A stretch of DNA of 64,000 bases from Allolobophora icterica (Eukaryota; Annelida; Clitellata; Crassiclitellata; Lumbricidae): assembly GCA_963556255.1 (NCBI GenBank), contig OY744606.1:73463252-73527251 (forward strand). Direction: 5' to 3'. The notes beneath the pieces were generated by a model. That model ran no database searches, was not told where the DNA came from, and saw only the letters and a list, made by a program, of their open reading frames with translations. Shown here piece by piece: positions 21,874 through 34,482 of this stretch (within the stretch, counting starts at the first letter, position 1; every line of letters starts with the position of its first letter). The position numbers and the translations under genes are program-made.

Positions 21874-22270
21874 CTCTGAGGGCTAGGTAGACTGCTCTTG
21901 ATCTGCTTTCCGAAATTATAGTCGTAATCATAGCATCTTGATGGTATTGATCTTGATGCCTTGTGCATGGTGATTATGCGCTGTGTTCTGGCACCTTGCA
22001 TTATGATTATTATACACTGCTTTGTGCATGGTGCATTGTGACTATACAGGAGGCTTTATAATAATGTTCAGTGCTACAAAAGCTATGAGATTAGATTATC
22101 TATACACAGCTAATTCACGTTGCAGCTGTGTTTGGGTGCAGAAATTTTGAAACTGGGAATAGAACCATCAACAACTGGATTGGCGATGAAGCGTTTCAAT
22201 CACCACACATGCATTGACACAGCTCAGTGACTTTTATGCATTACTGATTTTCAGTGAGCAATATAAGTAA

Positions 22271-22605
22271 CTGTGGGCAGCACAATTGTCTAGTCATTAG
22301 AATGCTTGACCATGAACCCAGATGTAAGAGGTTCAATCCCTGCCTGGGTAGAAAGCTATTCAAAAGTTTCTTTCCCAGTTGGTCCATGACAGATGCAGCT
22401 GTAAAATGAGTTCGCTTGACTACGCAACCAGCGATTAGTGCCTTGTGAGAGTTTAGATTACAGTGGGTATCAACTGAGCATTGGTGCCAAGAGGGAATAT
22501 TGGCCACTGGTATGCCAAGGACGAGAAAATGAAGTCGCTAGCACTTCATGCCCATGACTGCTTCTTGTAGTTATGTAAGGAATTGGAGAATAAACGATAA
22601 ATCCA
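22271..22605 (+). mobile_element. tRNA-derived SINE
   Basis: The box A-like TGTCTAGTCATTAGAATGCT and box B-like AGGTTCAATCCC are followed by a longer body. This body ends with the family core GAAAATGAAGTCGCTAGCAC and an A-rich terminus. The body between box B and the core is longer than in the other copies. No tail A. Confidence 0.65.
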
Positions 22606-22882
22606 TATCATGTCATAGTGTTTGGGGTTCCTGTCCTGTTGCGTGTTGTTACTTCTTCACGCCGATTTATCTGTTTGTCATTTTGCCAAACATCACAATT
22701 GAACCGCTCTGCTATTTGTGATTATCGTTGTGCTATTGTCAAACTTCTATTTTCAGCGATTGATTTGACCTAATTCTGTACAAATAACCTGACCCGGTGC
22801 CCGATTTGCGTTCAGTCATGGTGGCAGATGAAGAGGCCAGAAATGCCATCTTGTGTTAAACAGTTCATTGGGAACTTTCAGA

Positions 22883-23028
22883 GTAAGACCATTCAAGTGA
22901 ATAATTAAAACTGAAGCCTTTTGAAAGTGCCTCACTTAAAGTTATTTACTAAACTGTAAGACCATTCAAGTGAATAATTAAAACTGAAGCCTTTTAGAAC
23001 TTGCTTCACTTAAAGTTATTTACTAAAC
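22883..23028. repeat. Tandem duplication, 73-bp unit, two copies
   Basis: GTAAGACCATTCAAGTGAAT starts at 22883 and again at 22956. The units match nearly throughout and differ around GAAAGTGCC versus AGAACTTGC. This is a recent local duplication without coding content. Confidence 0.85.
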
Positions 23029-23104
23029 ACGTTTTTAAGAAATGTTTTGTCTTCCACTGACAATGCGACTAGCTTTTATTTATAATAACAGAAACAAATA
23101 TATG

Positions 23105-23352
23105 CAGTGCTTTTTTCAGCCAGAATGGCGTTCTGGGACCTTTTTCAGCTACTAAAAATGATCTATTTATTTTAATAATGAAAACAATAATTTAGTTATT
23201 ATAATTTAATTTCAGTGTTATGAACTGTTTTCAGCATTTATTGGCCCAACCCCCAATCTCGTTTTTCTCAGAATTTTAGTCCTTCCATAATTGTTCAGTT
23301 TCGTAACCTATTGTTCGGTTTCAGAACCTTTTTTTTCTAGAAAAAAGCACTG
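23105..23352. mobile_element. hAT-type MITE, family 3, copy 1
   Basis: Ends CAGTGCTTTTTTC and inverse CAGTGCTTTTTTC are identical over 13 bp. The flanks AATATATG and AATAAATG match at 7 of 8. The second copy is at 60929-61200. Subterminal GTTCNGTTTCGTAACC-like words lie near the right end. Confidence 0.85.
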
Positions 23353-23360
23353 AATAAATG

Positions 23361-24024
23361 TAATATACATATGTTTGCAACAAAGTGAATGCATGTCTGT
23401 ACTCTCTCCAGCACAGAGCTACAGAGATTTATAAGTACGTACATAGCGTTTTTGATGAGTTTTGGTGTGTTTTGTATATAGAAAGTGATTCAGTTTTTAA
23501 ACTGATTTGATACCAACAATACTCTTAAAGGACGTGAATGTGTTCCTGGTATTTATTGAGTTTTTTCGATATTTAATGCAGTTCTTGTGGTTGTTTTAGT
23601 CAGTCAGGTGTTGCCTCTGACTGCAAATTTTCAGAGTGTTCAAAATAACATTGCCGTGTGCAGTTTTTGTGAAGCAAGCCATTTTAATCATAGCCAAAGC
23701 AATTACGAACTTGTACAGATCTGAACTGTTTTGATACCCGTAGGTTTTTATATCCGTGTGGTGTCTTGTAGCAATGAGTGAGTTCAGCTTTAGTGCAGGT
23801 GCAGCAACTCACGAGAAGGACAGTGTAAAGAACTGCAAGATACTCTCTTTTTGCCGCTTCAAGCCAGACAGAGAGTTTTATTTAAAACCAGTTTTTTATT
23901 TATACTTTATTTACTGTAAGTCTCTGCGATCTGATCATACTAGATGACTTAAAGTCACGTGTACTACTACCGTTTGTGTATTAATTGACACCCTATAAGC
24001 TGTGCTGACTGCATATGTGTCGCT
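23361..24024. other. Intergenic stretch, no gene seen
   Basis: AT-rich, without recognisable coding or repeat structure beyond short T-runs. One short frame at 23756-23947 has no known motif. Confidence 0.3.
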
Positions 24025-24032
24025 TGCACACT

Positions 24033-24272
24033 CATGGACGTCCGCAGGAATTTTTCTAGGGGGACAAACATTTTTAGGGGGCAAAATTTTGTGGGGGCAG
24101 ATTGACGTTTTTCGCATAGAATAGCTGACTTACCTAAAGTGGTCTTTAGCATTGAAAATCGTGTTGAGACTGTTTGAATAATCATAATAATGAAAAGATT
24201 TTATTTTTTAAAATATTTTCAAAATCCATGGGGGGCAAATGCCCCCTTGCCCCCCCCCTCCGGACGCCCATG
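24033..24272. mobile_element. hAT-type MITE
   Basis: Ends CATGGACGTCCGCAGG and inverse CATGGGCGTCCGGAGG (14 of 16). An exact duplication TGCACACT flanks it (24025-24032, 24273-24280). Inside, GGGGGCAAA-type tracts occur near both ends. 240 bp, non-coding. Confidence 0.93.
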
Positions 24273-24280
24273 TGCACACT

Positions 24281-25400
24281 CATAAAGCTAAACTTGATTG
24301 TTAGTTAGCCATCATCATGATGGGTTTAGCCATAGAGAAACATCCGACTGGACTTCCCTTCGGTCACTATGCAGTGTGTTTTGCTACAAGTTTTTATAAC
24401 AGATGCTGTGTTGATTTTGCCGTCAGTTTTGCTCATTCTAGATGTTGGCCAGTCTGCTATTGCTGTGTTGTACGTTTTGAGATACTCCTTGTTTTTGCAA
24501 ATTATTTTCTTTGTTTCCTGAGCAAGTGTCTTGGTCTAAATTAAAGATTGATGTAAACAACGATGACATTTGGCAATTTCTTTATGGTTTGAGTTTATAA
24601 TCTTTTATATAATTTTTTTCTTTATTAATTCAAACCAACAAATGCAGTAAGATTACATTGAGACATAACAGTACAATTATCAATATCTTAACTAAACACA
24701 CGTTATGGCAGCCATGCAAGGCACTCACCCGAGGAGGGTTGCTGAAATGGAACCGCATACTGCTGCTCTCCTGGCCATGAGTGTTACCATTACTGTATGC
24801 CACCTCCATTACTGAGATCTTTCCTTTTATTATGACTTGTTTTGTTCTTATTACAATTATATCAGGTTTTTTACAGCTACTTTGTTGCTACTGTTACTTC
24901 CATAAAGATGCATTCTCTAAGATGCACATAGCATGTACAGAGAACAAAAAATCTGCAGCGGAAGCAAATGTGCCTGTGGCTGTTTTGCCAAATGAGAAAG
25001 CCTAATGACATCATGCTTACATCACGCACCTACTTACTGGTACACACCTGCACAGTATCAGCATATATGTATGTATCTATTTGCATCAGCATATATATAT
25101 GTATATATAATACATATGTATATATTATATATATGTATATATAATATATATATGTGTGTATATATAATAATAAATATATATTTATATATAAGTACATTTT
25201 ACAAGCTTCACTGTGGTTGGTCCATCTTTCTAGAATAGTTGCCAAGCAACCCTCGGCATGAGTTTCTCAGCCTCAATTTGCTTCTTTTCAGTAAGCATTT
25301 GAAACCTTTTCTGTTCAATTGTCATCGTGTGTTACGAGACGGGGAGCGCCTCTGAGGAGTTTGATTTGAAGAGGTGCTAGACCAATTTGTGATTATAATT

Positions 25401-25439
<39 letters not shown>

Positions 25440-25594
25440 TTTGTGTATATATATACATATATATATATATATTCATAATATGTTGGTCGCTCAAAGTGCA
25501 ATTGGTCCAATCGGCTACTGTGGGTTAAGGTAGCCGATTGGTTCGAGTGCTCGCTTTGTAAAACGGTGTGCAAGGATGCAAGCCTCCTCCAAGA
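24281..25594. other. Intergenic stretch with AT microsatellites
   Basis: There is no recognised gene. TA-rich microsatellites lie at about 25078-25192 and 25405-25475. At 25338-25372, GGGAGCGCCTCTGAGGAG and GAAGAGGTGCTAGACC form a degraded copy of the tail-C hairpin. Confidence 0.45.
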
Positions 25595-25950
25595 CAGAGG
25601 CGCGTTTACCATTAGGCGCACTAGGCGCGCGCCTAGGGCCCCCAAATCTCTGAGGGCCCCCAAACGAATTAAATTTTTTTTTCAAATATAAGAAAAAAAT
25701 TTCGTTTTTTTTTACTAAAATCATTAAATCAATTAACTTCACATTCCTTGAAAATATCTTTTTCTATAACTAATCATAATTACAGTGCCAATAGGCCTAA
25801 CACTCACAAAAACGGTTACAAGTTCAACTTCGTATGCTTTTGCACTGATAGGGTAAACAACACCAGAGTCTCAGCCTCTCAGTCTACATGTTCGGAAGGG
25901 CCCCCAAAATGTTTGCGCCTAGGGCCCCATTTTCTGTAAACGCGCCTCTG
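25595..25950. mobile_element. hAT-type MITE
   Basis: Ends are identical over 15 bp (CAGAGGCGCGTTTAC), with an exact duplication CTCCAAGA (25587-25594, 25951-25958). GCGCCTAGGGCCCC occurs close to both ends. 356 bp with an AT-rich, non-coding centre. Confidence 0.95.
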
Positions 25951-26455
25951 CTCCAAGATGGTTACTGGGAGGAAATATTTCACTCACAATTTCCTAGCGC
26001 CATCGATTGAAGCTTGGTAATTAGGTAGTGCTGCTTAAAAAATGTATAATAATAATAAAAATAATAATTATAAAAGAAGTAAGTCTTTGATGTGTGTGTG
26101 TGCCTGGTGTATAGAGTGGTGTGCTGGTGTGGAGTGGTGTGCCTGGTGTAGAGTGGTGTGTAGATTGGTGTGCCTGGTGTAGATTGGTGTGCTGTGGCTG
26201 CCGTGTTTCAGACTATCTTACAGTTCTATTGTTATTCATGATGTCAGAAGTTATTGCCTGTGGAACAGCAAGTAATTTGCAAAGGTATAGTCTCGGCGTG
26301 CGATCCGTTTGAAGCGGACGGGGAATCTCATTTGCAGTAAAACCGATTCTCCCCTTTGCAGCTCATGGAAAAGCTGATCACATTATCTTCTATTATGTGA
26401 TGCAATTGCAAACAACCACAGGGAATGCCTATATCATTGAAAATGTGTGCCACAG

Positions 26456-26702
<247 letters not shown>

Positions 26703-26704
<2 letters not shown>

Positions 26705-26941
26705 GGTGCCCTTAGTATTCAATGGGGTGCCAAAATCATATCTGACAACTGATTGGTAAGTATTGAGGATATAACTGCATATTTTGGGTGTCAAAATTAA
26801 ATCTTATAAATTAATGTGGGATAAATTTATTTAAATAGCATCAAAATTAAGAGTAAAATTATTTTTACCCTCATTTTGGCGCCCCTTCCTTTGGCGTCGG
26901 GGGGCACGTGTCCCCCTTCTGCACCCCTAGCTACGCCCCTG
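26703..26941. mobile_element. One-ended hAT element remnant
   Basis: The right terminus, inverted, reads CAGGGGCGTAGCTAGGGGTG with a GGGGGACACGTGCCCCCC palindrome just inside. The left end is missing, apparently lost in or replaced by the AT microsatellite. Confidence 0.6.
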
Positions 26942-27939
26942 AAGCTTCAGGAGCAGTGTGAATGACCGACACTAAAGGGGGAATGTTTATGATACGGTTT
27001 ACACACTCTGGAATGTCGACCGGTAATAATGTTACATCACCTGCTTATACGGACCACAGTGCAGCTAAGACGGACTTCTGGAGTCTGGACAGCCGGAGTC
27101 TTTTGCATTCCACGTGCGAACTGCCTTTAGGCTTCTAGAATGTTCTACATGTAATTTAGCTGCCAATAGGCAATTAAGCTACGTCACCATACGCAGAAGC
27201 AGTGTATAAGTAAGTAAGTAAGTAAGTAAGTAAGTGTAACGGACACGTAGTTGGCTATGCACATAGTCGAATTATGCACATATGCCATATGCACATAGGG
27301 CCTACTTGGAGTTGTCTTCCATTGATATAGGCCTACACTAGGCCTATATTAATACGGGACCGTACAGCTTCTGTGCACATAAGACAATGTGCACGTATAT
27401 GATATGCTGAATATGCGCTTAATATGGCGTCGACTGTATAAGTGTGTGTTCGTTTAAAATAAATAAGAGTTCTAAAATGTGCATGTGAGCTCATTGGCAG
27501 GAATCTGGATGTTTTTAGCAAGCCATTTTTTTTATCAATTACTTGGTCACATGTGAGTTTTACTTGATAATTTCGTATGTTCGGACTTCTGTTGTGACCT
27601 AGTATGTGTTCTTGTTGTTTCTGAGTGATATGGACAGTTTGTTGTCGAAGTTTTGTGTGCCACCAGTGAACTCGTTCGCTCGGATGGGTTTAAGGTGACA
27701 ATCTTCATTTGGAAAGGCAAAGAGGGTCCTTGGATTGGTGCTGAATGTTCTACTCTCTACATCGTTTGCAGGCTTGATGGGAAACTGTCGGTTGGGCTCT
27801 GTGGGAGCTCGCCAGTGGTGACTCTTACAGTTATCTGAGCTCTGTGTACTCATTGATTAACTTATTGTTCTTAATGACTGAGCAACTCTAATCCTAGCCC
27901 TCTTCTTAATGACAGTTCAGGAAGTGCTTTTGTGCGGTG
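26942..27939. other. Intergenic stretch, no gene seen
   Basis: Holds seven TAAG units at 27207-27234 and two TAGGCCTA octamers near 27330-27345. A short frame at 27653-27838 has no recognised motif. Confidence 0.3.
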
Positions 27940-27947
27940 CTCAAAAG

Positions 27948-28845
27948 CAGTCTTGTTGTCAAGACCTTAAACCTCAAGACCAAGACCTTGAACCTCGAGA
28001 CCAAGACCTTGAACCTCGAGACCAAGACCAAGACTTTGAACCTCAAGACCAAGACCAAGACTTTGAACCTCAAGACAAAGACCAAGACCCAAAAAAATCC
28101 CATTCAGGCCAAGACTTCTTTTCCTTACACAAAAAATTGTGGAGTCGATATTTTAATGAAAACGTGAGTCGTTTATTTTATTCAAGCAAATGAACTTTAA
28201 ATGCAGACTGCAGAGAATTCCGAATTCGTATTTACAAAAGTCCTTCATACAAAATGTTATTCCAAATGCCTTTTGTATTTTATAAAAAAAAACAATTCGC
28301 TCAGAATTTTCTGACCAAAACGTGCCTTGTGAGCCTCATAAAAATTCCACCACGTGAAAAAATACTTTCCATAGCTAGGTGCTGAAGTCGCTGGCACACA
28401 CACTGTCACACAGTAACTTTTCAAGCACTGGATGTAAATGTACAAATCGTGAGCCTTTTTGATATCCTCCCATGGTTTATCAGACCGTCTGGCTTCAGAA
28501 ACAAGTCTCGACAGGGCTTCCATATACAGCATAACTTAGTCGCTGCTGCTAATGGGTTTTCCTGACCAACAAGACTTGCATCCGTCCTTAGGTATTTGTT
28601 GTAGGTTATGGTGCAAACAGGTTTGATAAGTTTTAAAATTCATGAGTTTTGTTAAATGACTGTTCATATTGACAGCCGGTCTTGGTCTTGGTCTTTCGAG
28701 ACCGAGACCAAGACTTTGAACCTCAAGACCAAGACCTTGAACCTCAAGACCAAGACCTTGAACCTCAAGACCAAGACCAAGACTTTTAAAAACGAACTCG
28801 AGTGCACTCGAGACCAAGACCTCGGTCTCGAGGACAACAAGTCTG
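27948..28845. mobile_element. hAT-type element with arrayed subterminal repeats
   Basis: Ends CAGTCTTGTTGTC and inverse CAGACTTGTTGTC (12 of 13), with an exact duplication CTCAAAAG (27940-27947, 28846-28853). Next to each end is an array of a roughly 21-bp unit (AAGACCTTGAACCTCGAGAC and shorter forms), at 27960-28095 and 28680-28785. The units are in the same orientation in both arrays. A minus-strand frame occupies the centre (28257-28532). Confidence 0.9.
28257..28532 (-). CDS. Unrecognised ORF inside hAT-type element
   Basis: A 91-residue minus-strand frame; its first in-frame ATG encodes MLYMEALSRLVSEARRSDKP. It has a mixed, protein-like composition with Trp, Tyr and Cys (YGKYFFTWWNFYEAHKARF). 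It lacks hAT transposase signatures. It could be a captured host exon, a relic of the element's own gene, or chance. Confidence 0.2.
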   Translation of the reverse strand: MLYMEALSRLVSEARRSDKPWEDIKKAHDLYIYIQCLKSYCVTVCVPATSAPSYGKYFFTWWNFYEAHKARFGQKILSELFFFIKYKRHLE

Positions 28846-28853
28846 CTCAAAAG

Positions 28854-29466
28854 ATGTGATTGTTAAAGATCTAGATGGATACATACATGTATTTGTATAA
28901 CAATGTATATAGTATACATATATAGAAACAAAAATATAATAACCTTTGAGAGGTTTACGATCATGCTATTAAAATGTTCTGATACATTCTTGCATTTTCG
29001 GAATCAGTTATTTTGAGCATTGTTTGTACTATATTAACACGACCTGTCTTGTAGTTGACGATGTGATGGCAGGCCAATACTTCAATCGAAGATGGTGATG
29101 ACAGCTTATATGTGTCCTGCGCTGCGCCTTGGGATCAATTTCATCCGACTCTCGTGCTATTTTTGCTCTTATTATGATGCATTAATTCGATGGATTGCTG
29201 CAGTCACTTTCACGATGGCTGCAATGAGCGACCGAGGAAATGCTTCTACGCTGTTCGTTGGCGCTTGGGACCTGCTGCACGGACAGATATTTTCGTGCCA
29301 CATTCCATTTTTCTGGTCCCAGCAGATCATGTCTGAGTGGCAGGAAAGGCACTAGACCATAAAACTCAGAATTTTTGTCTAGTATACGTGAAATTAAACC
29401 TGTCGCTGAGTGAGAGAGATGCAAGGTGTGCACTAAGCTTCTACCCTGGAATCTCTTTATGATGCT
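28854..29466. other. Intergenic stretch, no gene seen
   Basis: Unique sequence. The small frames on both strands at 29092-29433 overlap each other and carry no known motif. Confidence 0.3.
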
Positions 29467-29474
29467 GCACCACC

Positions 29475-29654
29475 CAGGGGCGTCTATCGGACTCTATCCC
29501 CCCCTAAGTCATTGGAGCAACGTCCTTTTCCCCCTCTTCTTCCCCCTCCCCGTTCCTTCCCCCCTAAAATAGTGGCACACACACTGACAAATCTCCCCCC
29601 CTATTTCTTGAATGGAGCATTTGCTCCAAGGTTTCTATGGTGTAGACGCCCCTG
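29475..29654. mobile_element. hAT-type MITE, family 1, copy 2
   Basis: Same family as 631-800 but inverted: it starts CAGGGGCGTCTATCGG and ends GGTGTAGACGCCCCTG. The flanks GCACCACC and GCATTACC match at 6 of 8, so this insertion is older than copy 1 or its duplication has mutated. Confidence 0.85.
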
Positions 29655-29662
29655 GCATTACC

Positions 29663-30925
29663 TATCACAAGTGTGCCATATCAGTTGCTGTATTATAGAG
29701 ATCTTGAGCTATAAAGAGGTAGTCTTCTAAAACTGAATTATTTTAAACTGATCCATAGCAGTCCCCCTAAATTGTATGTATATTCAGTGCTCGGGTTTCT
29801 GAAAGTGCTACCCGAATGAGTTCAGTTGTTTGACCATTTTTGCCACAGGACTACAGCGCAACTGCGCAGATGGGAGGAATACTGATTTTGTGCACACTTT
29901 AAGGAGGACATGGTTCCGTTGTTGTACAGACACAGTTGCTTCTGCTTGCTTTGTGCTGAACAGAGCCACGTGTGGAAATAGACTTGGGTGCCTGCAGCCT
30001 GACTTAGGCCTAGGGCCTATCTATCATTCATCATTTTTTACCCTTTCGTAGTTGTATTTTAAATGTCAACATTTGTCGGTTTTATTATATTTCTTGATAG
30101 ACCTATGGTTTCGGAAATTGAAAATTTGTTGCTATAGTGATTAATAGCAAATGAATATTTAAGCAAGCATTGACGTCGAGACCATCCTAATGAAACAAAT
30201 TAAGGGATATTGCGCACCCAGTAGGGGCCTACGTGTTCAGGTTGAGGGACTGCAAACAGTTCGGTCCATGCTATAAGCTTATCTTTGCATTTCAATGATT
30301 TCATAAGTCAATCAGTGAATCTCTTACTTTAGTGCTTACTTTGTTACTATAGTAGCAATAATACTAACTATGATAATGTTTAGGTCTCTTTGAGAGGCGC
30401 TATATAAATTCTCAGAATGAATGAATGATAATAATAAGGACTCTGGGTAGCTGTCCAACGCGGGAAACGCCCGTCTGCTTTCCTGGGATTTTTAGTAACC
30501 ATGTGAAATTGTTCACGAGATTGACAAATATATATTAATAATATTATAATATAATAATAAAATAATTAGATATAATAACGAGCTTCACTAGATTAAAAAT
30601 GGGCGCATTAAATGCAACAGTGTAATGGCTAAACTGGTTTATTAAGAGGAAATGTGAGAATGGAATGTACATGTTCTCCCGTCCCCCAATGGTTTTTGAG
30701 ACGTATTGACCCAACTGTAAGTAAGGTATTATAATAGGAATTTATGATATTGCACTGCTTAGTGTGATGGCTGGTGATGTTAGGCTATCTTCTGTTAGAT
30801 TGAATGATTCTAGTCGCGCACTGTGGTCTCTTGTGCCGTTTGTGGTATGCTTGTATCCTGTTGTGAACTGTAAGTGATGTGAGCATACCACATTCAAGTT
30901 CATCATGTTGTCACATGCCTCAGTT
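29663..30925. other. Intergenic stretch with a tail-A relic
   Basis: No recognised gene. At about 30378-30425, TTTGAGAGGCGCTATATAAA and then GAATGAATGAAT form an isolated copy of the tail-A 3' end, probably the last bases of a severely truncated LINE or SINE. Confidence 0.45.
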
Positions 30926-30929
30926 GTTG

Positions 30930-31200
30930 GCACTGCTCTGGCATACATCAGAGAGTGTGTTCCTATCTCAAGTCAGCTGAGTCGGCGATCGTTGCGCTGT
31001 GCGGCCGATCGAGGTATGCAGGTGCCACGCTGCCACATATATCAACTGAAGCCCATTGTCCCTTTTCATGTATTGGATCGTCCTCCTGGAACAGTCTCCC
31101 ATCTCATTTATGTGCAGTTGCCTTTGACTTTGTGCATGCAGCATACATTCACAAACTGTCTTAAAATGCAATTCTTTAGGTCTGTATTAGATGGGCATAG
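30930..31200 (+). pseudogene. LINE ORF2 C-terminal fragment
   Basis: Across two frames the plus strand gives GMQVPRCHI, then HCPFSCIGSSSWNSLPSHL, then NCLKMQFF. The order (L-x-V-P-R, F-S-x-x-G-x-x-x-W-N-S-L-P, L-K-x-x-x-F) is that of CR1/L2-like ORF2 ends. Frameshifts show decay. Confidence 0.6.
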
Positions 31201-31279
31201 GTGCAACACTTGTTGGGGTAGCCTACTTAAACTGCTCTATTTCAAGTGTCTTCATACATAGGCCTACATTCATGTCCAT

Positions 31280-31528
31280 CATGGGCGGCGATCCCGGGGG
31301 GGTCGAGGGGGACAATACCCCACCTTTAAGAGTGGGGGACACGCCATACATCGGACCCCCCAAATTTTGAGGAAACCCAAAAAAGGTCATCAAATGTTAA
31401 AATTTTTGGACCTCTTTTTTCAGCAGATCAGTTCAAAACTCTTTTTTCAGCAGATCAGTTCAAAACTCTTTTTCAGCAGATCAGTTCCAAAATGTCCCCC
31501 CACCTGTCAAACAAGATCGCCGCCACTG
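31280..31528. mobile_element. hAT-type MITE, family 2, copy 1
   Basis: Ends CATGGGCGGCGATC and inverse CAGTGGCGGCGATC (12 of 14). An exact duplication ATGTCCAT flanks it (31272-31279, 31529-31536). A CAGCAGATCAGTTCAAAACT unit is tandemly triplicated near 31420-31490, against one copy in the relative at 46900-47085. Confidence 0.93.
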
Positions 31529-31626
31529 ATGTCCATAATGGTGAAAGCATACAAATTTAAGTAATAAAATCAATAGTAATATTAAACAATAATTCTGAAT
31601 TATTTGATTATAAATAATAAAGTAGT

Positions 31627-32086
31627 CAGGCCCGCCGAGAGGGGAGCAGGGGGGGGCAAATGCCCAGAGGCCCGGCGACATTTTAGGGGCCCGGGCCGGG
31701 CCCGCAATCAACTTATGAAAAATATTATATTCAGTTATACAAAGTTTATGTTTTATGCCTTTTTAAATATATCATCTGACGCTTAACTACAATCAGTTAA
31801 AACTTCAAGCATCTGAATAAAATCATAGTTGAATATAATATGTATAGGCCTAAATTATAATATTGTACAGTCGTACACGCACTTTTATTATTTCAATTTG
31901 TGTTTTTTTTTCGTACGACCGTACAATATTATATTTATATAGGCCTAAAGCCTAAAGATAGTTTAGAGGCCCATAACTGCTCTGCCTAGGGGCCCGTGAT
32001 TGTTCTGCCTAGGGGCCCACGACTGCTCTGCCTAGGGGCCCGTGACTGCTCTGCCTAGGGGCCCGGAATTTCTGTCGGCGGCCCTG
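31627..32086. mobile_element. hAT-type element with internal tandem repeats
   Basis: Ends CAGGCCCGCCGA and inverse CAGGGCCGCCGA (11 of 12). An exact duplication AAAGTAGT flanks it (31619-31626, 32087-32094). Four tandem units of about 25 bp, containing CTGCTCTGCCTAGGGGCCC, lie at 31975-32065. An inner inverted repeat (GTACGAC/GTCGTAC with TAGGCCTA at both outer ends) spans about 31845-31945. Confidence 0.93.
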
Positions 32087-32094
32087 AAAGTAGT

Positions 32095-34016
32095 CATATT
32101 TCAATATAATTATTATTCAGTAGTACAATATGTAAATAAAGTATCATACAGCTTTTTCAAAACAGGTAAAGAATTGATTCTGCTTGTGACACTAAGGAAC
32201 ATTGTATTGCCGAGATACATGCATGTACTAAAGTTTCAGTCCTTAGATTGTTAGGCTACTTTGAGTTCTTTGCTAATCATGTTAGGCCTACTTTTGTCTT
32301 TCCCTAATAGCATTTCTTCCGATCACATCAACTTCTGCACGTAAAGCTTTTAACAAACTTGACATAATTTTGAGGAAGCAGGCACGTGGTATTGGAGATA
32401 ATAGGCAAAAACACATGAGCAAAAAAGTATTTTCACCCAAAAGAATTGTTACCGGTATATTTGAATGAATTAAACTTCTTGCTTGTAACTAATTCTTTTT
32501 TACTACTAACCAATGAATCAAAATCTTATTCTGATGAAAAAAGCCTTTAAGTTTTTATGTAGGGCCTAAAATGCGGGAGTCCTATCTTCTCTGTCGTGTA
32601 GACTAGGTCCAGTACCATTATAATCCGAGCTAGTTCTGCCTCGAAGGTACGGATTATATGCCTAATGAGTAGCTTTTACTGGACCAACGAAAGCTGACTT
32701 GATATTTATTGCAACGGTTTTGACACGCACAAGTCCTCACATAAATTCATCACAGGGACATGACAGGCAATTGCCAGTGTGTCATCCTTAAATCTCTTCC
32801 TCCCAACGTGTCTTGTGAAATTTACAATTCACTGTCAAGCGATGTAACCTTTTGGGAAAGTCGGTCATGTTATTGGATTACTCTTTTCATAATTTTGCTT
32901 CAGCTGGAGTTCATTCTACCACAGACCCAGTGTTTCCTTCTTGGGAGTTCAACCCCCGTGCTCCTCTTTTAGCCTAACCCTCTCAGTTAAGTAACTGAAA
33001 AGACTTTGGAGTCAGGAAACTAAAATGTCGCACGAGTTACAAGTTGTTTCGTGTGCAATTTATTAACAACATTAGATTTTGACCTGCATGCATGTACTTT
33101 GGTAATCTGTAAAATAATAACCCTTTAACTCTTTTTTGACAGCTAAAACACTTCAGAGAACCTCTGAGGATGGTTGCAATAAGTATGAGCACAGCGTGGA
33201 TGAAAGTCATAGCCATGGCTTACTTTGCCATAGCTCACCTTAGTTTATATTATATTATTCCCATCTTGTCATATCTTACATTACTATATCTCTCCTCACT
33301 TTGGCTTATCATATAATACTGTACCTTATCTTATGTAGCCCAACTTTAGCCTGCTTTGTTTTACCTCATCTTGAGTTATCTATCATTCTAACTACCGTAC
33401 CATACCTTTCCCTATCCTTACTTTACATTGCCTCTGATTCTCCTCGCTCACTTCAACATACGACACCGTTAAGGTGAAACTGATTTTTGTGTTCCATGAG
33501 TGTTTTAGTTTTTATTTCAGATGTGACATGCCTGCTTTATTGAAATCATGTTAAGTTTTATTAAAACTTGTAAAGACCTGTTTTAACCAAATTATTTATT
33601 ATCTGTTAGTATTTTGCTATTTAAATCATATGTTTTAATCAAGAGGTTTATTAACGACATCACGACACAGCAGCAGGACTTAGTAATTTCACAGTGCAGC
33701 AGGCAGTTCCCAACTCTGTTATATAGTACATGGCATATAAGGCTACCCTATTTCTACTTTGCATCTTTTGATTTCCCTGTATTGAGGCTTTTCTATTGAT
33801 ATTCTTTTTGACCATGTTACTGTGATGGTACTGTAATGCAGTGTAATTTCATATAGAATTTACATATCACTAACAAACTCCAACCGGTTTTTAAAACTCT
33901 CTTACATTGGTTGAGTGTGTAGAAGTTTTTTCTTCCTTTTGTTTGTTATAGGTAATTGAAACTCTCTTCCCTTGTTCAAGCATGCTTGGAGAAGTTTTTG
34001 AACTCTCTAGCCCGTA
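32095..34016. other. Intergenic stretch, no gene seen
   Basis: Unique AT-rich DNA. GGTCCAGTA and TACTGGACC bracket a small imperfect inverted repeat at 32610-32690, with ATAATCCG/CGGATTAT inside. A pyrimidine-rich, TATCTTA-like degenerate stretch lies at 33235-33470. Confidence 0.35.
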
Positions 34017-34482
34017 TCTGTTATCAGTGGCGGCGCTACCATGGGTCGCGGTAGGTCATTTGACCTGCCTATTTTACTATTGACCTGCCTATTTTACTCT
34101 TGACCTTTAAAGATTAGTAAAGTAACTAAAGTTTAACGTTTTAAATTGCTGAATTGTTTCACATTTGAATATGCTACAAACAATTGGACTCTATGTGTTC
34201 AATAATAATTTTCTTCGTTTTATATAAAATTATCTAAATTATGCTGATTGTTGTTGAGGCTATGCTGCTTGATGCGTCAAACTCAAACATTAATTTCTTC
34301 GACCTGCTTAATAACTCCCATGACCCTGACGCGACCTGCTGAAATTGTATAGAGTGTTTGCATAGTGACGTACCAGCCTCATTTGCATATGCCATATAAG
34401 GTTATCGACCATATTGGTTCAGTAACAAATGCTTGTTGACGTTGGATACGTAAGTGAACGGCGCTTATTATAAAGGGTGGAA

